From assembly GCF_009905545.1 (NCBI RefSeq), contig NZ_JAAALB010000042.1:1-53690 (forward strand): a stretch of 53,690 nt of DNA, in the 5' to 3' direction. The stretch's first letter is position 1, and each line of letters opens with the position of its first letter. The notes beneath the pieces are model-generated. The model had not been told where the DNA came from. It saw nothing but the letters and a program-made list of their open reading frames with translations, and did no database searches. Below, one piece after another: positions 25,990 to 35,049 of this stretch. This DNA comes from Cellulophaga sp. BC115SP. Its GTDB lineage: Bacteria > Bacteroidota > Bacteroidia > Cytophagales > Spirosomataceae. The translations under genes and the position numbers were made by a program.

Positions 25990-26823
25990 ATGAATATTTT
26001 CAAAAATAAATCATTATTAGCTGGTTTGCTTGGCTCATCTATGCTGTTGAGTTCTTGCTACGAGAAGTTTGATGCTTCTACTTATGCTCCAGCGGTGTCT
26101 ATCGGAGGATATACAAGTACTTCTGAAATTGCCCCAAGCAACTTGGTCGGTTATTGGTCGTTCGACAATAGCTATATCGATGCAGTATCCAAAACTGCAG
26201 GCGAGGCTACAGGTACCAGCTTTGCAGGCGGAGTGAAGGGACAAGCAATGGTTGGTGGTATCGACAAATATGTGGTAAGCAATGTGCCTGCTGCCATCCA
26301 AAATCTCTCCAGCTTCACGGTAACTACGTGGGTTAACATGAAGAAAAATGATGCAGGGATTGTTGGTTTGGTGGATATTGCTAACTCATCTTCTTTCTGG
26401 GGAAATCTTACGATTTTCTTAGAAAATGGCGCTACAGATGCGAAAGGTTTGTTAAAAGTACACGTGAACAATGCAGGAAAAGATGCGTGGTTAGGTAACT
26501 ATGATTTGAACAACCTTTGGAATACTTGGGCAAACATTGCCGTTACGTATGATGCTACCTCGTCGACTTTTAAGGTGTATTATAATGGTAATAAAATTGC
26601 GACTCAAGTGGTAGCAGGTTACGGAGGAATCAAATTCCAGAATGCTTCTAAGATGGTATTTGGTACGGTTCAATTCCAAACAAGTCCTAGTCTCAATGGT
26701 GGTGACAAACAATCATGGGCTAGTTTCTTGAATGGTCAACTAGATGAAGTACGTATCTACAACAAAGCCCTTGCCGAAAATGAGGTAAATGCCTTGGTGA
26801 AGCTTGAAGGTAGAGGGAAATAA
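25990..26823 (+). CDS. LamG/concanavalin-A-like surface lipoprotein (PUL 1)
   Basis: This 277-aa lipoprotein (lipobox LLSSCYE, Cys near 23) has one LamG-type jelly-roll from about residue 50 to the end: LVGYWSFDNSYIDAVSKT, SSFTVTTWVNMKKN, NTWANIAVTYDATSSTFKVY, FLNGQLDEVRIYNKALAENE. It occupies the position of a surface glycan-binding protein directly after susD (39 bases). No catalytic motif is evident, so binding rather than hydrolysis is inferred. It closes the susCD transcript: a strong terminator lies about 240 bases downstream. Confidence 0.85.
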   Translation: MNIFKNKSLLAGLLGSSMLLSSCYEKFDASTYAPAVSIGGYTSTSEIAPSNLVGYWSFDNSYIDAVSKTAGEATGTSFAGGVKGQAMVGGIDKYVVSNVPAAIQNLSSFTVTTWVNMKKNDAGIVGLVDIANSSSFWGNLTIFLENGATDAKGLLKVHVNNAGKDAWLGNYDLNNLWNTWANIAVTYDATSSTFKVYYNGNKIATQVVAGYGGIKFQNASKMVFGTVQFQTSPSLNGGDKQSWASFLNGQLDEVRIYNKALAENEVNALVKLEGRGK

Positions 26824-27060
26824 TCTTTTGAGTGCTGAGTTGCGAGTTTGGAGTGCGAAGTTTTTTAATTATAAATCTTCATTCTCAGCTTATCACTTAG
26901 ATCTATCTATCCCGAATTGATTTAGTTATTTTACAGAATAAGATTGTTTAAGCTGTAAGCCATAGGTATTAGGCAAAATGTTTTCATTTTTTTTTTATAA
27001 GAAACTCATTTAGACTTTTGCCTATGGCATAAAGCTTATTGCCTAAAGCCTTTTGTGTCA
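26824..27060. other. Intergenic region with degenerate repeats
   Basis: It contains an imperfect inverted pair built from AAGC-TAAGCCATAGG-ATTAGGCAA (about 26950-26975) and TTGCCTATGGCATAAAGCTT (27018-27037). Related words occur at 53571-53600. No coding frame is convincing here. Confidence 0.4.
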
Positions 27061-27098
27061 AACGACCTATCTTCGGGTGGGTCGTTGATTTTATTTTT
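27061..27098 (+). terminator. Intrinsic terminator with UUCG tetraloop
   Basis: AACGACCTATC (27061-27071) and GGTGGGTCGTT (27076-27086) form an 11-bp stem with two G-U pairs around TTCG, followed by GATTTTATTTTT. It should end the susC-susD-SGBP transcript before the second GH144-like gene. Confidence 0.8.
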
Positions 27099-27202
27099 AG
27101 GAAAAATGATGCTCGGGTTGAAGTTTTACAATATGAATAGTTTTGACCCAAGATTCCATTTAGAGGGTGAATTTATTCACCCTTTCATAACATCCAAAAT
27201 TT

Positions 27203-28864
27203 ATGAAAGTCTTACCTTATCAAATTGTTTGTGTGTTGCTGATTCTTCTTTGTGCTTGTTCCAAAAAAGCAACAGACGATGTAAAGCCAACACCCACGCC
27301 TAGCTCGTTTAGTCTTAATACTTTAAGAGTCAATGGTGACTACAATGGCTTTGATTATAAAGATGTTACGACAAAACCTGAAATAATCCTTACTTTCAAT
27401 ACAGCGCTAGATGCTAGTTCGCTAGCATCAGCGATTTTGTTAAAAAATACTGCTGGCAATTCCTTTGCTGTACAAACTTCTTTAACTCAAAATGACAGTG
27501 CGATTGTAATCAAACCCGCACTTGATTTGGATTACCTCAACAAATACACTTTATCAGTAAACAACAACCTAAAGTCAAAAGCAGGAGGTTCGCTCAGAAC
27601 AGAATTTGCTGTCAATCTGACGACGCAAATTGATGCCAAAGACAAATTTTCAAGAATTAGCAATGATGAATTGCTGACTAAGGTTCAGCAACAAACCTTC
27701 CGCTATTTCTGGGATTTTGGACATCCTGTTTCGGGGCTGGCTCGCGAACGTAATACCTCTGGAGATATAGTCACCTCTGGTGGTTCGGGCTTTGGCATTA
27801 TGGCGATGGTGGTTGGCATTGAACGCAAGTTTATTACACGTGAACAAGGGCTTCAACGACTCACCACAATAGTTGATTTTTTGACGAATCAGGCTGAAAA
27901 GTTTCATGGTGCATTTCCACATTGGCTCAATGGCGCTACGGGTAAAACGGTTCCTTTTAGTGCGAAAGACAATGGCGCTGATTTAGTCGAAACCTCGTTC
28001 TTGATGCAAGGCCTGCTCACAGCAAGACAATATTTTGATGGAAATACTCAAGCAGAAATTACACTTCGTCAAAAAATTAATACCCTTTGGAATGGAGTCG
28101 AATGGAGTTGGTTTACCCAAAATACTTCTAATGGTTTGTATTGGCATTGGTCACCTACCGACGCTTGGGCAATGAATATGAAAATCTCAGGTTGGAATGA
28201 GGCTTTGATTACTTATGTTTTGGCAGCATCGTCTGAAAAGTATGCGATTTCCAAAGACGTTTATCAAAACGGCTGGACTCGTAATGGTGCTTTCAAAAAT
28301 GGCAATAGTTACTTTGGTGTGAAACTTCCCTTGGGCGGAAATATGGGAGGACCTTTGTTTTTTACCCACTATTCATTTTTAGGACTCAATCCTAAATTAC
28401 TGACCGACCAATACACTAATTATTTCGACCAAAATAAAGCACATGCTCAAATCAATTATCTCTATTGCAAAGCGAATCCTAAACAATATGCTTTCTATGG
28501 CGAAAATTGTTGGGGGCTTACTGCCAGCGACAACGAAAATGGGTATTCCGCTCACGCACCTGACAATGATTTGGGCGTGATTTCTCCAACGGCAGCACTA
28601 GCTTCCTTTCCTTACACGCCTACAGAATCGATGCAAGCTTTACAGTTTTTCTATTACAAATTAGGTGATAAAATCTGGAAAGAATATGGCTTTGTAGATG
28701 CTTTCAATCTCAACAAATTCTGGTATGCTGATAGCTTTTTGGCAATCGACCAAGGACCAATTATTGTCATGATAGAAAACCATCGTTCTGGACTCTTATG
28801 GAATTTGTTTATGTCTTGTCCTGAAGTGAAAAATGGACTAAAAAGACTTGAATTAACCAACTGA
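27203..28864 (+). CDS. Lipoprotein PF10091 glycoside hydrolase (GH144-like) with N-terminal Ig-like domain
   Basis: This 553-aa protein has a lipobox (LLCACSK, Cys near 19) and a Pro/Thr linker. An Ig-like (Big_5 type) domain lies at about 38-145 (PEIILTFNTALDASSLASAI), then the PF10091 core: QTFRYFWDFGHPVSGLARER, TSGGSGFGIMAMVVGIER, DNGADLVETSFLMQG, YWHWSPTDAWAMNMKISGWN, and IDQGPIIVMIENHRSGLLW. It is paralogous to 19425-21017 but outer-membrane anchored and with the accessory domain at the other end. A surface enzyme that cuts polymer for SusCD, with the soluble paralogue acting on imported fragments, is the likely division of labour. Confidence 0.8.
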   Translation: MKVLPYQIVCVLLILLCACSKKATDDVKPTPTPSSFSLNTLRVNGDYNGFDYKDVTTKPEIILTFNTALDASSLASAILLKNTAGNSFAVQTSLTQNDSAIVIKPALDLDYLNKYTLSVNNNLKSKAGGSLRTEFAVNLTTQIDAKDKFSRISNDELLTKVQQQTFRYFWDFGHPVSGLARERNTSGDIVTSGGSGFGIMAMVVGIERKFITREQGLQRLTTIVDFLTNQAEKFHGAFPHWLNGATGKTVPFSAKDNGADLVETSFLMQGLLTARQYFDGNTQAEITLRQKINTLWNGVEWSWFTQNTSNGLYWHWSPTDAWAMNMKISGWNEALITYVLAASSEKYAISKDVYQNGWTRNGAFKNGNSYFGVKLPLGGNMGGPLFFTHYSFLGLNPKLLTDQYTNYFDQNKAHAQINYLYCKANPKQYAFYGENCWGLTASDNENGYSAHAPDNDLGVISPTAALASFPYTPTESMQALQFFYYKLGDKIWKEYGFVDAFNLNKFWYADSFLAIDQGPIIVMIENHRSGLLWNLFMSCPEVKNGLKRLELTN

Positions 28865-28890
28865 GTTTTTCAAACCGAGTTTTTCAAACC
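28863..28890 (+). repeat. Two 14-bp tandem repeats
   Basis: GAGTTTTTCAAACC is present twice head to tail right after (and overlapping) the stop codon, followed by a decayed third unit (GAACTCTTCAAA). Confidence 0.6.
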
Positions 28891-28928
28891 GAACTCTTCA
28901 AAAATTTTATTAAACCGCGTAATTCTGC

Positions 28929-28962
28929 ATCCGTAGTATTCACTGAGTACTACGGATTTTTT
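28929..28962 (+). terminator. Intrinsic terminator
   Basis: ATCCGTAGTA pairs with TACTACGGAT around a 9-base loop and is followed by TTTTT, 65 bases after the second GH144-like gene. Confidence 0.85.
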
Positions 28963-29041
28963 GTAAAAAATAAACCCTAACAACAAAATCTCCAGAAATC
29001 ATTAAATTTGATGTAGAATAAATCCATTTTTATAAATAAAT

Positions 29042-31450
29042 ATGAAATCAATCCTCAAAACCCTTATGCTTGGAAGCCTTGTTGTAGCTTCTATACAAGC
29101 AAAGGCTCAAAAAGCCTCTTTACTTGATTTGACCAAAAATAGTGAAAGCATTACTGGGAAAAAATCGTATCTGAATACGCCTTATGTGACCGCAGGCGAC
29201 CGTCTTTATATGGTAGGGCATCAAAATGGGCAATTTCCTGATTTGGGCTGGCACGTCACTGGCGAAATGGGAGGGATTTGGGATCATCCTATTAAATTGA
29301 TGGATGGTTTTTCTGCCAAAATACAAGCCAATGGTACGGCTCGTTGTCTAGACCAAGCTACATCTTTTGTGAATTTTCCTTATGGCAATAAGCATATTTA
29401 TCAGGACATATTGCCCAATCTTTCTATTCAAAGATTTCAGTTTGTTCCAGATAAAACAGAAGGAGTTGTAGTGGAATATACTTTTGAGAATCATGGGACA
29501 AGTCCTCAAACACTTGAGTTTGAATTTACAGGACATAGCGATTTACGACCAGTTTGGCTTGGCGAGCGAAATAATATGATTGATGCGGAGGATAAAGCTA
29601 CTTGGCGAAACGCAAGTCAATCTTGGGTCGTAAAAGACCAAAAAAATCCTTGGTATGTGCAGTTTGGTGCGAGTATTTCTGCCAAATCACATCATCAAAA
29701 TACATCAGATTGTCAGTTTAAATCCCAAGGTTTAGGAACCAAAGCTAGTTTGATATACAATATTGTAATTGCTCCTAAATCAAAATTTATTTTGCCAATT
29801 GTGATTGCAGGATCATACCAATCGGAAGGGGCTGTGAATAAGACTTTTGGAAATATTCAGAAAACTGCTTCTGTTTTACTTCAACAAAAAATCAAACGCT
29901 ATGAGTCAATTGCAAAGCAATCAGCATTAACCGTTCCTGACAAAAAATTGGAACAGGCATTTCGTTGGGTGAAATACAATACAGATTGGTTGGTACGTGA
30001 CGTTCCAGCGGTTGGGCGTGGTATGTCGGCAGGGATGCCTGATTATCCTTGGTGGTTTGGAACAGACGCCGAATATACCTTGAAAGGCTTAGTGGCAACA
30101 GGAAAAAAGGATTTAGTATATGATGCAGTTGAAGTTTTGAATAAACTTTCAGAAAAAGAAAATGGCAATGGGCGTATTGTTCACGAGGTGTCTTCAAATG
30201 GTGTTGTTTTCAATCCTGGCAATGTCAATGAAACGCCACAATTTGCCAGTATGATTTGGGAGATTTATCAATGGACAGGCGATAAATCTTTCTTACAAAA
30301 GTATTATCCGACCATTAAAAAAGGGTTAGATTGGCTCTTGAAAGAAAACGATAAGGATAAAAACTTGCTTCCTGATGGCTTTGGTATGATGGAAATCCAT
30401 GGACTCAATAGCGAGATGATTGACGTTGCTGTTTATACCCAAAAAGCCTTTGCTGATGCCGCTCAAATAGCAAAACTCGTAGGAGATAGCGAACAGGCTT
30501 TACAATATGAGCGCAATGCTAATCAAATCAAACACCAAATCAATACTGATTTTTGGGTGCCAGAAAGTCAATCTTTTGCTGACTTTATTGGCACTAGAGA
30601 ACAGACCTTACACTTGATAGACGATGCAATAGTAAGAGCTGATACCCTGCAAAAACCCTGGGCAGTGGCAGAATTAAAACAATTAAAGTCTAACGTAGAG
30701 GTTTTGCCTGTAGGTACAAAAAAAGGCTTTGCGTTACACCATAATTGGGTAGTAAATACGCCTATGGAAATGGGTATAGCGGATCCTGAAAAAGCCAAAC
30801 TGGCACTTGTAAATGCACGTAAATACACCAATCCATTTGGTGCTTTTGTGACAGGTATTGACCGAGATGAAAGTTCTAATTCGGAGGAAGCTCCAGCCAC
30901 TTTTGTACGTAAATCTTTTACTTACACGGGTGCAGTGATGACTTTGCCAACGGGAGTAGCAGCTATTGGAGAGAATAATTATGGTAACCCTGATGGGGCT
31001 TTGTGGTATTTGAATAAAATGACTAAAACCTTTAGCTATGTGTTGCCAGGAGCGATTTATGAAGTTTCTCCAGATTATGGAATGATGTGTCAAGCTTGGA
31101 ATTTGTATAGCTATGCTACCCCGATTATCAAGCAGTTTTTTGGAGTTCAACCTCAAGCAGGTTCAAAATTAATCGTTATTCAGCCCCAAATGCCAAGTAC
31201 TTGGAACAATGCCAAAATTAAATATGTACAGATAGGAGATAATAGCTTGAGTATGAGCTATCAAAAAGTATCCTCTGTATTGAAGGTTGATTTTAATCAA
31301 ACGAAATCTTCTTGGAAAATAAAAGTCCAATATCCCAAAGGAAAATTTACTACTTGGAAACTAAATGGAAAGACTATCAAACCCGAATCGTCGGAGGAAT
31401 TTGATTTTATTTGGATTAGTGGGTTGAAGAATGTTGTGGAGGTATATTAA
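29042..31450 (+). CDS. Secreted six-hairpin glycosidase of uncertain family (glycogen-debranching-like)
   Basis: This 802-aa protein has a signal peptide (cut near IQAKAQK). About residues 30-290 form a beta-sandwich (DLGWHVTGEMGGIWDHPIKL, VVEYTFENHGTSPQTLEFEF). About 300-690 form an (alpha/alpha)6 barrel with YPWWFGTDAEYTLKGLVA, a GAF-like entrance as in GH63/GH37-type enzymes, QFASMIWEIYQWTGDKSFLQ, HGLNSEMIDVAVYTQKAFAD and NWVVNTPMEMGIADPEKA. A small C-terminal beta domain follows. Candidate catalytic acids are D in GTDAE and E in SEMID or EMG. It is the last gene of PUL 1, with its own -7-like box TAAATTTG at 29003-29010. I infer it trims oligosaccharides from the GH144-like enzymes, with linkage unknown. 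Confidence 0.65.
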   Translation: MKSILKTLMLGSLVVASIQAKAQKASLLDLTKNSESITGKKSYLNTPYVTAGDRLYMVGHQNGQFPDLGWHVTGEMGGIWDHPIKLMDGFSAKIQANGTARCLDQATSFVNFPYGNKHIYQDILPNLSIQRFQFVPDKTEGVVVEYTFENHGTSPQTLEFEFTGHSDLRPVWLGERNNMIDAEDKATWRNASQSWVVKDQKNPWYVQFGASISAKSHHQNTSDCQFKSQGLGTKASLIYNIVIAPKSKFILPIVIAGSYQSEGAVNKTFGNIQKTASVLLQQKIKRYESIAKQSALTVPDKKLEQAFRWVKYNTDWLVRDVPAVGRGMSAGMPDYPWWFGTDAEYTLKGLVATGKKDLVYDAVEVLNKLSEKENGNGRIVHEVSSNGVVFNPGNVNETPQFASMIWEIYQWTGDKSFLQKYYPTIKKGLDWLLKENDKDKNLLPDGFGMMEIHGLNSEMIDVAVYTQKAFADAAQIAKLVGDSEQALQYERNANQIKHQINTDFWVPESQSFADFIGTREQTLHLIDDAIVRADTLQKPWAVAELKQLKSNVEVLPVGTKKGFALHHNWVVNTPMEMGIADPEKAKLALVNARKYTNPFGAFVTGIDRDESSNSEEAPATFVRKSFTYTGAVMTLPTGVAAIGENNYGNPDGALWYLNKMTKTFSYVLPGAIYEVSPDYGMMCQAWNLYSYATPIIKQFFGVQPQAGSKLIVIQPQMPSTWNNAKIKYVQIGDNSLSMSYQKVSSVLKVDFNQTKSSWKIKVQYPKGKFTTWKLNGKTIKPESSEEFDFIWISGLKNVVEVY

Positions 31451-31468
31451 ATGATTATGAAAAAATAG

Positions 31469-31496
31469 AAAAGGCTATCCAATCGGATAGCCTTTT
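31469..31496. terminator. Bidirectional terminator
   Basis: AAAAGGCTATCC and GGATAGCCTTTT form a perfect 12-bp stem around AATC between the convergent six-hairpin glycosidase and alanine dehydrogenase genes. Confidence 0.85.
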
Positions 31497-31520
31497 AAAA
31501 ATCACCTAATATATAATCAA

Positions 31521-32636
31521 TTAAGCCAAAACTTCTGAAATATGGCAATAAGGCAATTTCCAAGCTTCAGAAACACCTTTATAAACGATCTTGCCATTTA
31601 CTACGTTCAAGCCTTTTTTCAATTCTTCGTTTTCTTTACATGCTTTTTCCCAACCTTTGTTTGCCAACTGAATTGCATAAGGTAAAGTTGCGTTTGTAAG
31701 TGCCAACGTTGATGTATATGGTACAGCACCTGGCATATTAGCAACGCAGTAGTGTACGATTTCATCAATGACAAACGTTGGATTTTCGTGTGTTGTTGGT
31801 GTACAAGTTTCGATACAACCACCTTGGTCTACAGCTACGTCAACTAGTACTGTCCCTGGTTTCATATCTTTCAACATGTCACGAGTAATCAAATGTGGAG
31901 CTTTCGCACCTGGGATTAAAACCGCACCAATAATTAAATCAGCCAATTTAATTGCTTCACGAACGTTATATTCGTTTGACATTACTGTGTCAACGTTAGC
32001 TGGCATTACGTCTTCCAAATAACGTAATCTTGGCAAACTAATATCCATAATGGTTACGTTTGCGCCTAAGCCTGCCGCCATTTTAGCTGCCTGTGTACCC
32101 ACGATACCACCACCTAATACCAATACGTTGGCAGGTTTTACACCAGCTACACCGCCCAACAAAATACCACGTCCACCCATTGGTTTCTCTAAGTATTTTG
32201 CTCCTTCTTGAATCGCCATACGACCAGCAACTTCAGACATAGGAACCAATAATGGTAAACTTCTATCTGCTTTCTCTACGGTTTCGTAAGCTAAACAAAT
32301 TGCTTTACGCTCAAGCATTGCATGTGTCAATTCTTCAGACGAAGCAAAGTGGAAATACGTAAACAACAATTGGTTTTCTTTGATTAATTTGTATTCAGAA
32401 GCGATTGGCTCTTTTACTTTCACAATCATCTCAGCAATTTCATACACTGCCTCGATTGTTGGAAGAATCGTAGCACCAGCTTTTTCGTAAGCTTCATCGG
32501 TGAATCCACTTCCTACACCAGCGCTTGCTTGGATATAAACTGTGTGACCGTTTTTCTTAAATTCAGCAACACCAGCAGGTGTAAGTGCTACACGGTTTTC
32601 GTTGTTTTTGATTTCTTTAGGTACGCCGATGATCAT
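31521..32636 (-). CDS. ald: Alanine dehydrogenase
   Basis: This 371-aa enzyme interconverts L-alanine and pyruvate plus ammonia with NAD(H). The known active-site residues all fall at their standard numbers: R15 and K75 (substrate binding), H96 and D270 (catalysis). The nucleotide fold has VLVLGGGIVGTQAAKMAAGL at 171-190. The length equals that of characterised Ald proteins. It is divergent from an Lrp/AsnC gene 342 bases away, the usual arrangement for amino-acid-controlled ald. It shares a bidirectional terminator with the preceding PUL. Confidence 0.97.
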   Translation of the reverse strand: MIIGVPKEIKNNENRVALTPAGVAEFKKNGHTVYIQASAGVGSGFTDEAYEKAGATILPTIEAVYEIAEMIVKVKEPIASEYKLIKENQLLFTYFHFASSEELTHAMLERKAICLAYETVEKADRSLPLLVPMSEVAGRMAIQEGAKYLEKPMGGRGILLGGVAGVKPANVLVLGGGIVGTQAAKMAAGLGANVTIMDISLPRLRYLEDVMPANVDTVMSNEYNVREAIKLADLIIGAVLIPGAKAPHLITRDMLKDMKPGTVLVDVAVDQGGCIETCTPTTHENPTFVIDEIVHYCVANMPGAVPYTSTLALTNATLPYAIQLANKGWEKACKENEELKKGLNVVNGKIVYKGVSEAWKLPYCHISEVLA

Positions 32637-32978
32637 AAGTTTTGGTTGGGGTTTAAGCCTAAGTTAGTCGGTTGCTGATTGTGTTATGTACCAGTCAACA
32701 CTGGTCTTCCCTCATTCGAAATTTTTTCTATCTATCCCTTGTATTCAATCTCGTTAGTCCAATTCGCCACACATAAAATCACAATTTTTGCAACCGACTT
32801 CCTAGGTATTTGTTATCTGTGTTGATGAAGTGTGAGACAAAATTAGTAATAACAGAAAAATATTTTACTGTTATTAGAAAAATAAGAAATAGTTAAAATA
32901 TTTTTGTCTTTATAGAGGAAAAAATCCTGTTTTTGAATCTTTTTTCTAATCTTAACCAATAAAAATTTCTTTTTCACC
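32637..32978. promoter_or_regulatory. ald-lrp divergent control region with a 9-bp inverted repeat
   Basis: This AT-rich gap carries TAATAACAG (32847-32855) and CTGTTATTA (32868-32876), a perfect inverted repeat with a 12-base spacer, about 210 bases from ald and 102 bases from lrp. It fits an operator for the neighbouring Lrp protein, which is inference. No ORF is seen in the gap. Confidence 0.5.
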
Positions 32979-33437
32979 ATGCAATTAGACGCTATAGATG
33001 TAAAAATATTACAATTAATTCAGGAAAATGCGCAATTGACTATCAAGGAAATTGCACGACAAATCAATCTGTCGATGACACCTACCCACGATCGAATCAA
33101 ACGATTGGAGCAGGAAGAAATCATCGAAAAGTACGTAACCATTCTGAATCGAAAGAAGTTAAGGAATCCGTTGATGGTATATTGTAGTATTACTTTGGAT
33201 AAACAACAGAAAAACCAATTTGTAGAATTTGAGGAGGCTATTCGTCAGTATCCTGAAGTAATAGAATGTTGTATTGTGTCGGGTAATTATGACTATCTGA
33301 TAAAAGTGATTGCCAAAGATATGGAAGCCTACAATGATTTTTACCAAAGAAAACTTTCTGCCCTAGCAAGTGTGGCTCATATCAGTAGTTCTTTTGTGAT
33401 GTCAGAGGTAAAAACAACTACTGTTATTCCCTTATAA
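32979..33437 (+). CDS. Lrp/AsnC-family transcriptional regulator
   Basis: This 152-aa protein is of full family length. Residues 1-55 are the winged HTH (DAIDVKILQLIQENAQLTIK, IARQINLSMTPTHDRIKRLE), and residues 65-150 are the RAM/AsnC ligand domain (VIECCIVSGNYDYLIKVIAK). The final strand holds VKTTTVIPL. It is divergent from alanine dehydrogenase and probably senses alanine or another amino acid to control it, as AldR-type proteins do. It is the only plausible regulator near ald. Confidence 0.93.
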   Translation: MQLDAIDVKILQLIQENAQLTIKEIARQINLSMTPTHDRIKRLEQEEIIEKYVTILNRKKLRNPLMVYCSITLDKQQKNQFVEFEEAIRQYPEVIECCIVSGNYDYLIKVIAKDMEAYNDFYQRKLSALASVAHISSSFVMSEVKTTTVIPL

Positions 33438-33759
33438 GTGGAGTTATTCGTTAATAGAATATCGGTTATTTGAGGATGGTAATCGTTATTGAAAAGCTTT
33501 ATGCTAGATAATAAGGAGGAGAATAGCTATAAAAAAAAATGACCCGTAAGTAGTTCGAAAACGCTTACAGGTCTATCGTTGAAGTGTAATTTGGTATGCA
33601 AACATAACACCGATATTTTATATAAACAAATATGAGTATTTTTGCTTAATATTAAAATATTTGAAGAAAGTCTCTATGACTTAATTAAGTTTTGTAATAT
33701 TGAAAAAATACAAATTTGATTTTGCGTAAAGTCTTTATTGCCAAATAAAATTTTTTTCA
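33438..33759. other. Intergenic region between convergent lrp and FAD-oxidoreductase genes
   Basis: Holds a leftward terminator (33531-33572) and a rightward -7-like box GTATTTTTGC near 33638 with no gene after it. No coding frame of note is seen; a small RNA cannot be excluded. Confidence 0.4.
33531..33572 (-). terminator. Leftward intrinsic terminator for the FAD oxidoreductase gene
   Basis: On the minus strand ACCTGTAAG pairs with CTTACGGGT (one A-C mismatch) across a 13-base loop and is followed by CATTTTTTTTT. Confidence 0.65.
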
Positions 33760-34887
33760 TTAAAATTCGTTTCCGTGCGTAGATTGTATGAATATACCTA
33801 GTGCTGGGCGACATATTTTAAAAAAATAGCGTACAAATTCAGTTAGTATAGGATGTCCAAACAATGATTGGATTTGCCTTCCTGCCCATAATCGAAACCC
33901 AAAATAATTTTTCCACGCTTTTTGATATTGGGCTTCAACAGCTTCACGATTATCAAAATTTTCTAGTATAATTTCTGAAATTAATTTGGCGCTATGGATA
34001 GCCATTGCCATGCCGTTTCCGCAAAGAGGTGTAATTAATCCAGCTGTATCTCCAATCATGATGATATGATTTTCGATTTGTTTTTTGGGAGAAAATGAAA
34101 TTTCATTAATTACTTCTGGTTTGTCGTAAAGGAATTCAGCCTCCAAAAATATTTTCTTGAGATGAGGGTTTTTCCAGAGAATATTCCTTTCCATCTCAGA
34201 TACATTCTTATATTTTCTTAAATTTTCTCTACTTGTCAAATAACATAGACAAAATTTTTCGTCTTCAATTGCGGAGATTCCACAGTATCCATTCTCAAAA
34301 TTGTGCAAACTGATTAGGTCTTTTGGATACTGGTGTCGTATATGATATTTAACTCCAACATAGGGGCTTCGAGCTTGAAGAAAAGGGCGTTGTAAATACT
34401 GATCCAGTTTAGCACGCTTACCATAAGCACCTAGTACATATTTCGCATAAATGATTTGATTAGAATGGCTTAGTCGAATTTTAAATTGGTTTTCTTCATA
34501 AACGATGTCTTCTACTTCTGTGCCAGTTTTGCAACGAACACCGCAGTTTAGCGCTATTTTGTAGAGTTCATTATCCAAAGTATATCGACTCAATCCAAAG
34601 CCACCAAGGTCGAGAGGATAGTCAAGACTTTTACCTGATGGCGCTGTAAATTGAAACTTGCTAATTTTCTGTATATCTAAATTTTCTAGGTTAAGTCCAA
34701 TTTTTGTTAAGTAATTTTTGGTTTCATTAGAAATATATTCACCGCAAACTCGATGAAAAGGATAATGCTTTTTTTCGAATAAAATTACTTGTTTCCCTGC
34801 CTTTTGAAGATGTATTGCTGCACATAAACCTGCCAAACCTCCACCAACAATTGCGATAGGATATACCATAGTGTTGTCTGTTTCCAT
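33760..34887 (-). CDS. FAD-dependent oxidoreductase (geranylgeranyl-reductase-like)
   Basis: This 375-aa flavoprotein has a dinucleotide-binding N-terminus (IAIVGGGLAGLCAAIHLQKA), then YPFHRVCGEYISNE, which is the typical second FAD contact of geranylgeranyl reductases and flavin monooxygenases, and IIMIGDTAGLITPLCGNGMA, the GD-box region contacting ribityl and pyrophosphate. Relatives in Bacteroidota occur in polyketide or pigment (flexirubin-type) clusters with a type III PKS and a methyltransferase, but neither is present here. Methionine 7 is an alternative start. The reaction and substrate are unknown. Confidence 0.8.
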   Translation of the reverse strand: METDNTMVYPIAIVGGGLAGLCAAIHLQKAGKQVILFEKKHYPFHRVCGEYISNETKNYLTKIGLNLENLDIQKISKFQFTAPSGKSLDYPLDLGGFGLSRYTLDNELYKIALNCGVRCKTGTEVEDIVYEENQFKIRLSHSNQIIYAKYVLGAYGKRAKLDQYLQRPFLQARSPYVGVKYHIRHQYPKDLISLHNFENGYCGISAIEDEKFCLCYLTSRENLRKYKNVSEMERNILWKNPHLKKIFLEAEFLYDKPEVINEISFSPKKQIENHIIMIGDTAGLITPLCGNGMAMAIHSAKLISEIILENFDNREAVEAQYQKAWKNYFGFRLWAGRQIQSLFGHPILTEFVRYFFKICRPALGIFIQSTHGNEF

Positions 34888-34946
34888 CTGATATTTGAGA
34901 TAGTATTTTATGATTAACTTCTGGAAGATGGTGAAAGTTTATAAAT

Positions 34947-34980
34947 AAAAAACGGCTACGAAACTCATAGCCGTTTTTTT
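34947..34980 (-). terminator. Leftward terminator after the M16 peptidase gene
   Basis: AAACGGCTA and TAGCCGTTT form the stem around a 9-base loop, with A- and T-tracts on both sides. On the minus strand it ends in TTTTTTA, 230 bases past the peptidase stop. Confidence 0.75.
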
Positions 34981-35049
34981 ATTGTGAAGAGCATATTTAA
35001 TCTTTTTTGGGTATTTGTCAGAAAAACGAAATTTCCATTCGCCGCTCCT

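Noticed and set aside
29003-29010. TAAATTTG as a promoter for the six-hairpin enzyme
   Set aside because: It fits the -7 consensus and the position is plausible, but there is no -33 element or activator site, so it is only mentioned under the gene.
33630-33660. Rightward promoter-like GTATTTTTGC
   Set aside because: No gene follows on that strand; a -7 box alone is too weak a signal to call a small RNA.
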